Positions 17,470 through 25,853 of a stretch of 64,000 nucleotides of DNA are shown one piece after another. The notes beneath the pieces are model-generated. The model was given only the letters and a program-made list of their open reading frames with translations, searched no databases and was not told the origin of the DNA. Source of the DNA: Humibacter sp. RRB41 (GTDB lineage Bacteria > Actinomycetota > Actinomycetes > Actinomycetales > Microbacteriaceae). Location: NCBI RefSeq assembly GCF_022761015.1, contig NZ_JAKWJQ010000004.1, positions 1 through 64,000 on the forward strand, given 5' to 3'. The position numbers and the translations under genes were made by a program. Positions within the stretch are counted from its first letter, which is position 1, and each line of letters opens with the position of its first letter.

Positions 17470-18387
17470 TCAGATGCGCTCGGCGATCCCGGATGCCATG
17501 ATCCGCTCCAGCGTGCTCCTCCCGAGCGCGCTCATCGTCACGTTGCTCTGGCGGTAGTACCAGACGAGTCCCATCGCCTGTACGAACGCCCATGCAGCGC
17601 CGCGCGCCCACTCGACGTCGTCCGATCCGAGAGCGCGGCGCAGTTCGCGGCGCGGCACCTCATCGAACACGTGCCAGGCGACGACGAGGTCGAGTGCTGG
17701 GTCTGCCGGCCCGAAGCCGCCGACATCGAGCACGCCGACCAGGCGGCCGTGCCCCTCGAGCAGGTTGGCCGGAATCAGGTCGGTGTGCGACATGACGTCG
17801 GGGGAGTGGCGGGGCAGTTCTCGGAACGTCGCCCATGCCCGTGCGAGTGCGTCGACGTCGAGGAGACCTGCGCTGTTGTCGAGGCAGATGCGCACCCAAT
17901 CGTCGTGCGCACGCAGATCACCGCCGCGACCTCTGCCCGAGAAGACGCGACCGGCGACCGGGGTGGCACGCAGCTCGAGGATGAACGCGGCGATCTCGAG
18001 AGCGAATTCCGTCGAGTCCGCGAGGCTGTCGGGCGTGACGGGGGTTCCGTTCAGCCAGGTGGACAAGGACCAGGGGCCGGGGTAGTCGTGTCCCGGCTCT
18101 CCGATGGCCGCCACGACGGGCGTCGGAACGTTCGTGGCCGAGGCGAGCTCCCTCGCGGCAGCCGCCTCGATCTCGAGCTCGCGACGTGCGGCATCCGCAT
18201 CGTCGACGACCAGCGGGAAGCGTGCCGCGAGCCGCTCCCCGACCCTGAAGATCGCGTTCACAGTGCCGGAGGTCGACAGGGCGGCGACGTACTCGTGCGA
18301 CCAGTGCGGGAACTGCTCGGCGATGAGCGCGCGAACGACATCGACGGTGACGGCCAGCTGGCCGTCGTGCATCGGCGCCTGATTCAC
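17470..18387 (-). CDS. Aminoglycoside phosphotransferase-fold kinase (APH family)
   Basis: The 305-residue protein has the APH/choline-kinase fold. The catalytic loop is SHTDLIPANLL (H-x-D-x4-N) and the metal-binding motif is LDVGGFGPADPALDL, where Val-Gly replaces the usual Phe-Gly. The N-lobe shows STSGTVNAIFRVG. This family mostly phosphorylates small metabolites; a true resistance role is not implied. MHDGQ six codons in is an alternative start. It is translated from a 4-bp overlap with the DUF2255 gene. Confidence 0.85.
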   Translation of the reverse strand: MNQAPMHDGQLAVTVDVVRALIAEQFPHWSHEYVAALSTSGTVNAIFRVGERLAARFPLVVDDADAARRELEIEAAAARELASATNVPTPVVAAIGEPGHDYPGPWSLSTWLNGTPVTPDSLADSTEFALEIAAFILELRATPVAGRVFSGRGRGGDLRAHDDWVRICLDNSAGLLDVDALARAWATFRELPRHSPDVMSHTDLIPANLLEGHGRLVGVLDVGGFGPADPALDLVVAWHVFDEVPRRELRRALGSDDVEWARGAAWAFVQAMGLVWYYRQSNVTMSALGRSTLERIMASGIAERI

Positions 18388-18767
18388 GCCGGAATGAGCC
18401 GCAACGTCGCCCCGTGCGACAGGTCGTCGACCACCGGGTCCACGTACTCCTTGGGGTATTTGCCGTCGTATTTGGCGTGGTACGCGGCGTCGATGGCGGC
18501 GTGGTCAGCGTCGGCGGAGGCATCCTCGAACGCGACGTCGCGTGCGACGTCTCCGATCGCGACGTGCCCGCCGCCCGCGGCGACGGCGCGCTTGTACCAG
18601 CGATTCGTCGAGCCGTGGGCGGATCGCACGAAGACGTCGTCGCCGGCGCGCACGATCCAAATGGTCGCGGATGTGCTCAGCGACCCGTCCGATCCCCTGG
18701 ATGCCAGCACCACCTCGTCGTTTTCGCCGATGGTCCGCAGTTCCGCTTCGCTCCACCTCGAGGTCAT
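18384..18767 (-). CDS. DUF2255 family protein
   Basis: The 127-residue product resembles the small DUF2255 family. It contains a strand-rich core (TIWIVRAGDDVFVRSAHG) and the segments NRWYKRAV and DAAYHAKYDGKYPKEYV, which suggest a split-barrel or nucleotide-binding fold related to flavin-binding proteins. No catalytic residue can be assigned. It precedes the APH-fold kinase with a 4-bp overlap and is divergent from the gene at 18833. Confidence 0.75.
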   Translation of the reverse strand: MTSRWSEAELRTIGENDEVVLASRGSDGSLSTSATIWIVRAGDDVFVRSAHGSTNRWYKRAVAAGGGHVAIGDVARDVAFEDASADADHAAIDAAYHAKYDGKYPKEYVDPVVDDLSHGATLRLIPA

Positions 18768-18781
18768 GTTCGCCAGGCTAC

Positions 18782-18823
18782 TTCGATGTGCCGGTTTCGA
18801 TGTGAGGATTTCGATGTGCCAGT
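18782..18823. repeat. Three TTCGATGTG repeats at exact 14-bp period
   Basis: TTCGATGTG starts at 18782, 18796 and 18810. The three 14-bp units differ only in their last five bases. They fill the 65-bp gap between two divergent genes, ending 15 bp before the ATG at 18833. They could be iterons for a regulator or a local tandem duplication. Confidence 0.7.
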
Positions 18824-18832
18824 GTGGTGCAC

Positions 18833-19480
18833 ATGGCACTGCTGCATCACGCGCAACTGACTCCGTCGAAGCTCGAGCTGGTGGCCGGCTGGCTGCCGTC
18901 GCAGCCCTTCTACCCGGCGGATGCCTCAGGCTCCGAACTGAAGCGCGTCGCGTCGTTCCGGTTCGATGACCCGGCGGGCGAGGTCGGCATCGAGACGCTG
19001 CTCGTCGATGGCGGAGGCACGACGCTGCAGGTCCCGCTGACCTATCGCGGATCGCCGCTGGAGGGCGCGAACGACTCACTCCTCGGCACCATGGAGCACA
19101 GCGTGCTCGGCACCCGGTGGGTCTACGACGGCGCGGGAGATCCGGTCTTCGTCGCCGAACTGGCGCGCATCGTGCTCACGGGCGGCACGGAGGTGGAGCA
19201 GCACTACGAAGAGAACGGTGTCACCGTGCCCAAGGCCGGTGACGCGCAGGTGCGGGGCAGCGGACATCCGGATGCCGATGTGCCGGCGATCGCACACGAC
19301 CCCGGTTCGCTGGCACGCAGCAGCGACTGGGCAACGACGACCGTTGCCGCTGACGGGGTCGAGGCGCGGATCGTGCGCGTGATCGGCGCGTCGGAGACCG
19401 CGCCCGGCGACGGCGAGACTTTGACCGGTGACTGGACGGGGACGACGGATGCCGTACTCGCGGTCGTGCGCCGAGCGTAG
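18833..19480 (+). CDS. Stand-alone maltokinase N-terminal cap-like protein
   Basis: The 215-residue protein resembles the N-terminal cap domain of actinobacterial maltokinase and related proteins, here without any kinase domain. Landmarks are LTPSKLELVAGWLPSQPF, LQVPLTYRGSPLEGA and the GTMEHSVLGTRWVYDGAGDP segment. Such isolated cap proteins are common in actinobacteria and have no known activity. ATG 18833 is chosen; a GTG nine bases earlier is possible. It lies 24 bp before the MMPL gene and may share its transcript. Confidence 0.75.
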   Translation: MALLHHAQLTPSKLELVAGWLPSQPFYPADASGSELKRVASFRFDDPAGEVGIETLLVDGGGTTLQVPLTYRGSPLEGANDSLLGTMEHSVLGTRWVYDGAGDPVFVAELARIVLTGGTEVEQHYEENGVTVPKAGDAQVRGSGHPDADVPAIAHDPGSLARSSDWATTTVAADGVEARIVRVIGASETAPGDGETLTGDWTGTTDAVLAVVRRA

Positions 19481-19504
19481 ACCGAGCGAAGCACCGGAGG
19501 AGCC

Positions 19505-21733
19505 TTGACGCAGCCGAGCACAGCCCGACGCGTCGGGCCGATCGGACGGCTGGGCGCGAGTGCCGCGAGGCATCCGTGGATCACACTCGGCGTCTGGCTG
19601 ACCGTCGTCGCCGCTGCTGTCGCGACCGCGCTGGGTGGGCTTGGTGGACAAAGGCTGTTCGACCGTCTCGGCGGATCCGTTCCCAGTGTGAACGGCGAGA
19701 GTTCGATTGGTGCCGACAAGCTCGGGTCCGGCTCGGCCGGCACGAGTGTCACGCTGCTCGTGCACGGCGTCGAGCCGTCGGATGCCGAGTTGGTCGCCCG
19801 CACGACCGAGCTCGCCACCGACCTGGCCGCGCTGCCGAAGACGACGGTCGCCGACCCGCTGGCAGTGCCGGGCGGTGTCGAGAATCCGCAGGTCGGGGCG
19901 CTGGTGGCGAAGGACGGTGATGGCATCCTGATCACGGCCACCGTGCAGGGTGCGAACGGTCACGCGGCCTCTCAGTCCACCGTCGACCGGGTGCAGACGC
20001 AGATGGATGCCGCGCGCGACGATCTTCGCTCCGCTCACCCGCACGCGACGGTGGAGGTCGGCAGCACCAGGCTTCTGACCGATTCGCTGCAGAGCATCTC
20101 CGAGAACGACCTGCGACGTGGCGAGACCGTCGCGCTGCCGATCGCTCTGCTCGTGATGCTGGTCGTGTTCGGCGGATTCATCGCAGCCGGACTGCCGCTG
20201 ATCGGTGCCGGAGCATCCATCGTCACGTCGCTGGGTGTGCTGCTGGGCTTCACCTATCTGACGGACATCGCCAACACCGTGATCAACGTGATCACGGCCG
20301 TCGGACTCGGGCTCTCGATCGACTACGGCCTGCTCGTCGTCAGCAGGTTCAGGGAGGAGTATCGCGCCGCGGCGGAGCGAGGGCAGGAGGGACGCGCCGT
20401 GCGGCTCGCCGCAGTGGGAGCCGCGCTTGATCGCGCTGGACGAACGGTGCTGTTCTCGGGCACGACGTTCGCGATCGCCTGCCTCGGACTGCTCGTGTTC
20501 GAGCCGTCGTTCGTGCGTGCCGTGGGCATCGCGGCGATCGCGGTCACCGTGGTGGGCATCCTCTCGGCGCTCACACTCATTCCGGCGATCATCGGGCTCT
20601 CCGGCGACCGGCTGCTTCGCCCCGGCGCGCTGACCAGGCTGCCCTGGCTCGGCAAATACATCGTGCGGTTCGGCGATGTCGCGCCCGAAGAAGGCGTGTT
20701 CTCCCGCCTCACCAGGCGGGTGCAGCGGCATCCTGCCTGGGTCACACTCGGCTGCGTCGTGGTGCTGCTCCTGTTGGCCAGCCCGATCGCCTCACTCACC
20801 CTTGCGAACACGAGCATCGACGCGGTGCCGCGGGCATCGAGCCAGTACACGTTCGAGACCACGCTCACCGACGAGTTCCCGGATGCCGCACCCGCCCGCA
20901 TCCAGCTCGTCACGACATCGCGGGCACGCCTCGTCGACTGGTCGGAGCACGTCAGGAAGCTCGACCATGTCGAGTCCGTGCAGGATCCGCAGCAGTCGGC
21001 TCACGCCTGGAGCGCCCGCGTGAACGTCGACCCGCGCGACGGCGTCGGCGTCGTGGGCGAGATCCGCAGTGATCCACCCGCGTTCGCCCATTGGGTCACC
21101 GGTGTGGATGCGAGCACCGTCGACCTGGCCGACTCGCTCGCCAGGGGCGCGCCGTTGGCGATCCTGATCGTCGCGATCGGCACGATCGTGCTGCTGTTCC
21201 TGATGACCGGGTCGATCGTGGTGCCGCTCAAGGCGCTCGTGGCCAGTGCGCTTTCACTCGGGGCATCCCTCGGCCTGTTGGTGTGGGGCTTCCAGGACGG
21301 TGCGTTCGCCGGCGTGCTCGGCTTCGACGCCGACCGCGTCTACGGAGTCGACGTGATCGTGCTGCTGCTCGCCCTCGCCTTCGGGTTCGGTCTCGCGATG
21401 GACTACGAGATGTTCATCCTGAGCCGTATCAAGGAGCGAGTGGATGCCGGCACGCCGGGACGCGAGGCGATCGCACTCGGTCTGCAGCGGTCCGGTCGCA
21501 TCATCACGTCAGCAGCCCTGATCATCATCGTGGTGTTCGCGGGCTTCGCCACCGGCGACCTCGTGCTCATCAAACAGCTCGGCGTCGCGCTGGCGTTCGC
21601 CGTGCTGATCGACGCGACCCTGGTGCGTTGCCTTCTGGTTCCGGCGTTCATGACGTGGCAGGAGCGCATCATGTGGTGGGCTCCTCGCTGGGCGAAGCGA
21701 CTGCACGCGAAGATCGGCATCGCGGAGGACTGA
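19505..21733 (+). CDS. MMPL family RND-type membrane transporter
   Basis: The 742-residue protein has the MMPL layout: one helix near residue 20-40, a large external domain, a block of five helices (about 210-370), a second external domain, and a final block of helices (560-720). The conserved GLGLSIDYGLLVVSRFREE and FGFGLAMDYEMFILSRIKE segments are present; their acidic residues carry proton coupling in the family. The start is TTG at 19505 behind GGAGG. It may export a lipid or a toxic compound. Confidence 0.92.
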   Translation: MTQPSTARRVGPIGRLGASAARHPWITLGVWLTVVAAAVATALGGLGGQRLFDRLGGSVPSVNGESSIGADKLGSGSAGTSVTLLVHGVEPSDAELVARTTELATDLAALPKTTVADPLAVPGGVENPQVGALVAKDGDGILITATVQGANGHAASQSTVDRVQTQMDAARDDLRSAHPHATVEVGSTRLLTDSLQSISENDLRRGETVALPIALLVMLVVFGGFIAAGLPLIGAGASIVTSLGVLLGFTYLTDIANTVINVITAVGLGLSIDYGLLVVSRFREEYRAAAERGQEGRAVRLAAVGAALDRAGRTVLFSGTTFAIACLGLLVFEPSFVRAVGIAAIAVTVVGILSALTLIPAIIGLSGDRLLRPGALTRLPWLGKYIVRFGDVAPEEGVFSRLTRRVQRHPAWVTLGCVVVLLLLASPIASLTLANTSIDAVPRASSQYTFETTLTDEFPDAAPARIQLVTTSRARLVDWSEHVRKLDHVESVQDPQQSAHAWSARVNVDPRDGVGVVGEIRSDPPAFAHWVTGVDASTVDLADSLARGAPLAILIVAIGTIVLLFLMTGSIVVPLKALVASALSLGASLGLLVWGFQDGAFAGVLGFDADRVYGVDVIVLLLALAFGFGLAMDYEMFILSRIKERVDAGTPGREAIALGLQRSGRIITSAALIIIVVFAGFATGDLVLIKQLGVALAFAVLIDATLVRCLLVPAFMTWQERIMWWAPRWAKRLHAKIGIAED

Positions 21734-21736
21734 GCG

Positions 21737-22642
21737 TCACCCGGTCGCCAACGCAAGCAGTGCGGTGGCCACGAGGGCGAGCCCGACTCCTGATGCCTGT
21801 ACCGGCGACATCCGCTCCTTCAGCACGATGCGGGCGAGCACGATCGTCGCCAGCGGGTAGATGCCGATGATGACGGACACCACCGCCAGATCGCCGTGCT
21901 GCAGGGCGATGACGAGCAGCGCGTTCGACGCGCCGAGAAGAATGCCGCCGACGAGCATCATCGTCAGCGCGGTGCGTCTCGGCACGTCGCTCGAATGGGA
22001 CTCCTCGGCATCCACTTCGAGCGTGGCGAGGCTCGTGCGCACGCGGGTGCTGAGCGCGGCGACTCCGACCAGGGCGAGCATGATCACGACACCGACCGCC
22101 AGCTCGACGAAGGCCGGCGTGAGCCCGGAATCCTTGGGTGCGTAGTCCAGGGCGGTGATCGAGAGGCCCAGCACGACGCCGGAGATGATCGCGATGATCA
22201 CCGTGCGCGGTGCGATGCGTGCGTGCTGCTGCGAGCGCTGCAGCGAGATGAGCAGCGCGCTGATCACGGCGAGAGCGATCGCGACCCAGGCCACCGGCGG
22301 CAGACTGTCTCCGCGCGCGATCGCGACGCACACGGGCACCACAGCCTCGAGCACCGAGATGAGCGGTGACACCAGGCTCATCGGGCCGACCGCCATGCCC
22401 GCGTAGAACCCGATGAAGCCGATGATCGCGCAGACGCCAGCCACCGCGCCCCAGAACACGGCGCCGCCTGCCCAGGTGCCGCTGACGAACAGCAGGCCGA
22501 TACCGACCGCGATCGTCGCGAAGACGTAGACGAGAGTCGTGGTGCGGATGACGCCGAGCTTCGCCGCCGCACGCGCGGCGAAGAAGTCGGAGAACCCGTA
22601 AGAGAGCGACGACAGAAGGGCGAGTGCGATGCTGAACAGCAT
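21737..22642 (-). CDS. EamA/DMT family transporter
   Basis: This 301-residue membrane protein has ten helices arranged as two EamA repeats, starting MLFSIALALLSSLSYG. The two halves are separated by a charged segment around residue 165-180 (VDAEESHSSDVPRR). DMT-type exporters move metabolites such as amino acids; the substrate here is unknown. It is convergent with the MMPL gene, three bases apart. Confidence 0.88.
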   Translation of the reverse strand: MLFSIALALLSSLSYGFSDFFAARAAAKLGVIRTTTLVYVFATIAVGIGLLFVSGTWAGGAVFWGAVAGVCAIIGFIGFYAGMAVGPMSLVSPLISVLEAVVPVCVAIARGDSLPPVAWVAIALAVISALLISLQRSQQHARIAPRTVIIAIISGVVLGLSITALDYAPKDSGLTPAFVELAVGVVIMLALVGVAALSTRVRTSLATLEVDAEESHSSDVPRRTALTMMLVGGILLGASNALLVIALQHGDLAVVSVIIGIYPLATIVLARIVLKERMSPVQASGVGLALVATALLALATG

Positions 22643-22743
22643 CGGATATCACGTCATTTCACTGAAGTGGACTGATCGGCGTCAGCATATCCGTAGCGGG
22701 CGACGGGGACGCAGCGTCGCATGAGTCCTCGGAACGCCCTGCG

Positions 22744-23364
22744 TCACGGATGCGTGAGCGCCTCGACCGCCAGCGTGACCGCGATCGCGAACATCGTCAG
22801 CGCGATGAGCACGTCGAGCACTCGCCACGCGACGGGGGAGCGGAAGAGGGGGCGGAGCATCCTGGCGCCGAAACCGAGGGCTGTGAACCAGACGGCACTG
22901 GCGAGGGCGGCGCCGAGCGCGAACCACCAGCGGTTGTCTCCATATCCGTTGCCCACAGTTCCCATCAGCACGACGGTGTCGAGGTAGACGTGCGGGTTCA
23001 GCCACGTGAACGCGAGGCACGCGGCCAGGGTTGCGGCGAGCCCTGCCGGGCCGGCACCGGATGCCGGGTCGAGCTCCCCAGGGCGGAACGCCCGCCTCAC
23101 GGCGAGAACGCCGTACACGAGGAGGAAGGCGACCCCGGCCCACCTGATCGCCGCGATCACCCACGGTGCAGCAAGCACCAGGAATCCGATGCCCGCGATG
23201 CCCGCGCAGATCAGCAGCGCGTCAGTACCCGCGCAGACGATCACGATCGGCAGCACGTGCTCCCTGCGCAAGCCCTGCCGCAGCACGAAGGCGTTCTGGG
23301 CTCCGATCGCCACGATCAGCGACAGGCTGAAGCCGAATCCGGCGAGCACGGTCGAGAAGGGCAC
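22744..23364 (-). CDS. LysE/ArgO family basic amino acid exporter
   Basis: The 206-residue, six-helix protein carries LysE/ArgO family hallmarks: SLIVAIGAQNAFVLRQGLRR at residues about 15-34, and AFTWLNPHVYLDTVVLMG at about 119-136. It should export lysine or arginine when these accumulate. It is divergent from a LysG/ArgP-type regulator with a clear operator between them, the classic lysG-lysE arrangement of actinobacteria. Confidence 0.92.
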   Translation of the reverse strand: MPFSTVLAGFGFSLSLIVAIGAQNAFVLRQGLRREHVLPIVIVCAGTDALLICAGIAGIGFLVLAAPWVIAAIRWAGVAFLLVYGVLAVRRAFRPGELDPASGAGPAGLAATLAACLAFTWLNPHVYLDTVVLMGTVGNGYGDNRWWFALGAALASAVWFTALGFGARMLRPLFRSPVAWRVLDVLIALTMFAIAVTLAVEALTHP

Positions 23365-23409
23365 GGCATCAAACTAAGGTCACGACACAATGAAGTACAG
23401 CTTCAGTTT

Positions 23410-23424
23410 CTAATGCAGCATTAG
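23410..23424. promoter_or_regulatory. LysR-type operator (CTAATGCAGCATTAG)
   Basis: A perfect 15-bp palindrome lies 12 bp before the regulator's ATG and 46 bp before the exporter start. It fits the T-N11-A rule of LysR-type regulators. An adjacent GAAGTACAGCTTC partial repeat could be the second half-site pair. It probably mediates exporter activation and autoregulation. Confidence 0.7.
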
Positions 23425-23435
23425 CATCACTGTTG

Positions 23436-24320
23436 ATGGATCTCGACCTCGCCCAGCTCCGCGCGCTGGATGCCGCCGTGACACACGGCACACTGGATGC
23501 CGCTGCCCGCACCCTGCACATCACGCCGTCCGCCGTGAGCCAGCGCATCCGCGCGCTCGAGGCATCCCTCGGCAGGGTGCTGCTCGTGCGCTCGAAACCG
23601 GTGACCGTCACCGAGGCCGGCGCCGTCGCGCTGCGCGTCGCGCGGCAGATCGACGCGCTGGCGGGCACGCTGTCGCACGAACTCGCGATCGATGCAGACG
23701 GTGCGAATTCCGTCGGCGGTGCACGTAGGAGCATCCCGCTGGCCGTGAACGCCGACTCGCTCGCCACGTGGGTGCTCCCTGCCCTCGCACCTCTGGAGGG
23801 CCTCGACTTCGAGTTCCACCGCGAGGACCAGGAGCACACCACCTCGTACCTTCGCGAAGGTGCCGTGATGGCGGCGATCACCTCGGATGCCACGCCGGTG
23901 CAGGGCTGCACCGTCGAACCGCTCTGCGTGGCCAGGTATCTGCCGTGCGGGGCCACGGACTTCGCCGCGACCTGGTTCCCGCGCGGTGTGACGCGGGCTG
24001 CGCTCGCGGTGGCGCCGCACGTGGACTTCGACCGCAAAGACGAGTTGCAGCGCCGCTACCTCGCCGCACGAGGGGCGGGAGACGCGACGCCGCCTCGCAA
24101 CCAGGTGCCGGCATCCGCCGACTTCGTCTCCGCCGTGCGGCTCGGCTTCGGGTGGGGGATGCTCCCCACCTGGCAGCTGCGCGACGCCGGCGACGAGGTG
24201 GTCGCGCTCGATACGCGGGGAATCGACGTTCCGCTCTACTGGCAGCAGTGGAACCTGCGCAGCGAATCCCTCGACCGGGTGCGCGAGGCGATCGTCACCG
24301 CGGCGGCCGCGCTCGGGTGA
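23436..24320 (+). CDS. LysG/ArgP-type LysR family regulator
   Basis: The 294-residue protein has an N-terminal winged helix (DLDLAQLRALDAAVTHGTLD, then SAVSQRIRALEASLGR) and a C-terminal effector domain. It matches the ArgP/LysG subgroup that activates LysE-type exporters in the presence of basic amino acids, in keeping with the divergent exporter gene. A TTG immediately upstream (23433) is less likely than the ATG. Confidence 0.9.
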   Translation: MDLDLAQLRALDAAVTHGTLDAAARTLHITPSAVSQRIRALEASLGRVLLVRSKPVTVTEAGAVALRVARQIDALAGTLSHELAIDADGANSVGGARRSIPLAVNADSLATWVLPALAPLEGLDFEFHREDQEHTTSYLREGAVMAAITSDATPVQGCTVEPLCVARYLPCGATDFAATWFPRGVTRAALAVAPHVDFDRKDELQRRYLAARGAGDATPPRNQVPASADFVSAVRLGFGWGMLPTWQLRDAGDEVVALDTRGIDVPLYWQQWNLRSESLDRVREAIVTAAAALG

Positions 24321-24362
24321 ACACTCCGTTCGAGGCAGCCGGAGCCGGGCAGCACGGCCAGA

Positions 24363-25235
24363 ATGATGGACATGCCTGAATCGACCACACCCCCACTCGG
24401 CGAACTCGGCGTCTGGCGCCGTGGTCCCGACATCGATGTCGCGCTCGCGGCCCGGCTGGATGCTCTCGGCTACGGCGCGCTCTGGATCGGCAGCTCGCCT
24501 GCTGCCGACCTCGAACAGGCGGAGTCGCTGATCGCCGGCACGACGTCGATCACTGTCGCCACCGGCATCGTCAACATCTGGACGGCGGATGCCGCCGAGC
24601 TCGCCGCCTCGTTCCACCGCATCGAATCGCGTCACCCCGGCAGGCTTCTGCTGGGCATCGGAGTTGGGCATCCTGAGGCGCAGGGCGAGCGAGCGAGAGC
24701 TCCGTACTCGGCCATGGTGGACTACCTCGACGTTCTCGACGACGCAGGCGTACCACGATCGTCGGTCGTGCTCGCTGCCCTCGGGCCACGGATGCTCAGG
24801 CTCGCCCGCGATCGCACGGCCGGCGCGCATCCGTACCTCGTCACCGCCGGGTACACCCGTCAGGCGCGAGAAGCACTCGGCTCGGGTCCGCTCCTGGCAC
24901 CGGAGCAACGAGTCGTGCTGCGTTCCGACGCGGCAGAGGCACGGGCGGTCGGGAGGCCGTCCCTCGCCAACTACCTGACGATGTCGAACTACCTGCACAA
25001 CTTCGAGCGCCTGGGCTTCGGCGGCGACGACTTCACGGAAGGAGGAAGCGATCCGCTCGTCGACACGCTCGTCGTCTACGGCACGGACGCCGCAGTCGCC
25101 GCGGGACTGCGTGCCCACCTCGACGCGGGCGCCGACCACGTCGCCGCACAACTCGTCACGGCGCCAGGAGACGACACGAACGAGCAGTACGCGCGACTCG
25201 CCAGAGCCTTCGGACTCAGCCCTCGAGGGGCGTGA
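24363..25235 (+). CDS. Luciferase-like (LLM) F420-dependent oxidoreductase
   Basis: The 290-residue TIM-barrel protein belongs to the luciferase-like family: LDALGYGALWIGSS near the start, TTSITVATGIVNIWTADA, and RLLLGIGVGHPEAQ. This subgroup, recognised by LAALGPRMLRLARDRTAGAH, is usually assigned to F420-dependent enzymes. It is the first of three LLM enzymes in the F420 island. Its last 20 bp overlap the convergent nitroreductase-like gene. Substrate unknown. Confidence 0.85.
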   Translation: MMDMPESTTPPLGELGVWRRGPDIDVALAARLDALGYGALWIGSSPAADLEQAESLIAGTTSITVATGIVNIWTADAAELAASFHRIESRHPGRLLLGIGVGHPEAQGERARAPYSAMVDYLDVLDDAGVPRSSVVLAALGPRMLRLARDRTAGAHPYLVTAGYTRQAREALGSGPLLAPEQRVVLRSDAAEARAVGRPSLANYLTMSNYLHNFERLGFGGDDFTEGGSDPLVDTLVVYGTDAAVAAGLRAHLDAGADHVAAQLVTAPGDDTNEQYARLARAFGLSPRGA

Positions 25236-25656
25236 GCACGAACACCGGGATCTGACGGTCGGTCTTCGTCTGGTACTCCGCGTAGGCGGGCCAGACCTCG
25301 ACCGCGCGCTCCCACCAGGCATCCCGCTCGGCGCCCTCTGCGACGTGCGCGACGTAGTCGTGACGTTCTGCGCCGTCCTGCAGCTCGACGTTCGGGTTCC
25401 GCACCACGTTGTGATACCAGGCGGGATGCTCGGGCGCTCCGCCCTTCGACGCCACGACCGCGTACTCCCCGTCGTGCTCGACTCGCATCACGGGAATCTT
25501 GCGCAGCACGCCCTCCGACTTCGCGGCCATGGTGACGACCACGACCGGCACGCCGCGCAGCGTGTTCGCCTCACGGCCGTCGGATGCCTCGAACCCGCGC
25601 ACCTGCGTCGTCGCCCAATCGGCCGTTCCCGGCTCCCATTCACCCTCAAGAGGCAT
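25216..25656 (-). CDS. Deazaflavin (F420)-dependent nitroreductase family protein
   Basis: This 146-residue protein matches the Ddn-like split-barrel family that uses reduced F420. The typical segments are LRGVPVVVVTMAAKSEGVLR, VMRVEHDGEYAVVASKGG, HPAWYHNVVRNPNVEL and WWERAVEVWPAYAEYQTKT. The physiological role of these proteins is often quinone or unsaturated-substrate reduction. It is monocistronic and sits beside other F420-linked genes. Confidence 0.88.
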   Translation of the reverse strand: MPLEGEWEPGTADWATTQVRGFEASDGREANTLRGVPVVVVTMAAKSEGVLRKIPVMRVEHDGEYAVVASKGGAPEHPAWYHNVVRNPNVELQDGAERHDYVAHVAEGAERDAWWERAVEVWPAYAEYQTKTDRQIPVFVLTPLEG

Positions 25657-25770
25657 GACGCCATCCTTTCTGCACCTTGGCCGAGGAACTCCACTGCGTG
25701 CAGCGGATCCGGCGTGCGAGCCACGTTAGCGGCGCGTCCCCGCGGTCGCCGCGCCGCTCCATCCCTGATT

Positions 25771-25827
25771 GCGCCAGGTCCGCACTGTTGCGCCAACGTT
25801 TCCGGCGCAATTGTGCGGACCCGGCGC
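25771..25827. repeat. Imperfect 24-bp inverted repeat downstream of xylanase
   Basis: Bases 25771-25794 and 25804-25827 are complementary at 21 of 24 positions and flank a 9-base loop. The stem includes the uninterrupted block GTGCGGACC. It lies between the xylanase stop and the start of the nitroreductase-like gene. It could terminate the xylanase transcript or be a miniature interspersed palindrome. Confidence 0.65.
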
Positions 25828-25853
25828 GGTAGGAGCGCTACCCGCCCGCGGGG

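Noticed and set aside
17470-18387. Aminoglycoside resistance gene
   Set aside because: Only the general APH kinase motifs are present, with a Val-Gly replacement in the DFG position; nothing points to an antibiotic as substrate.
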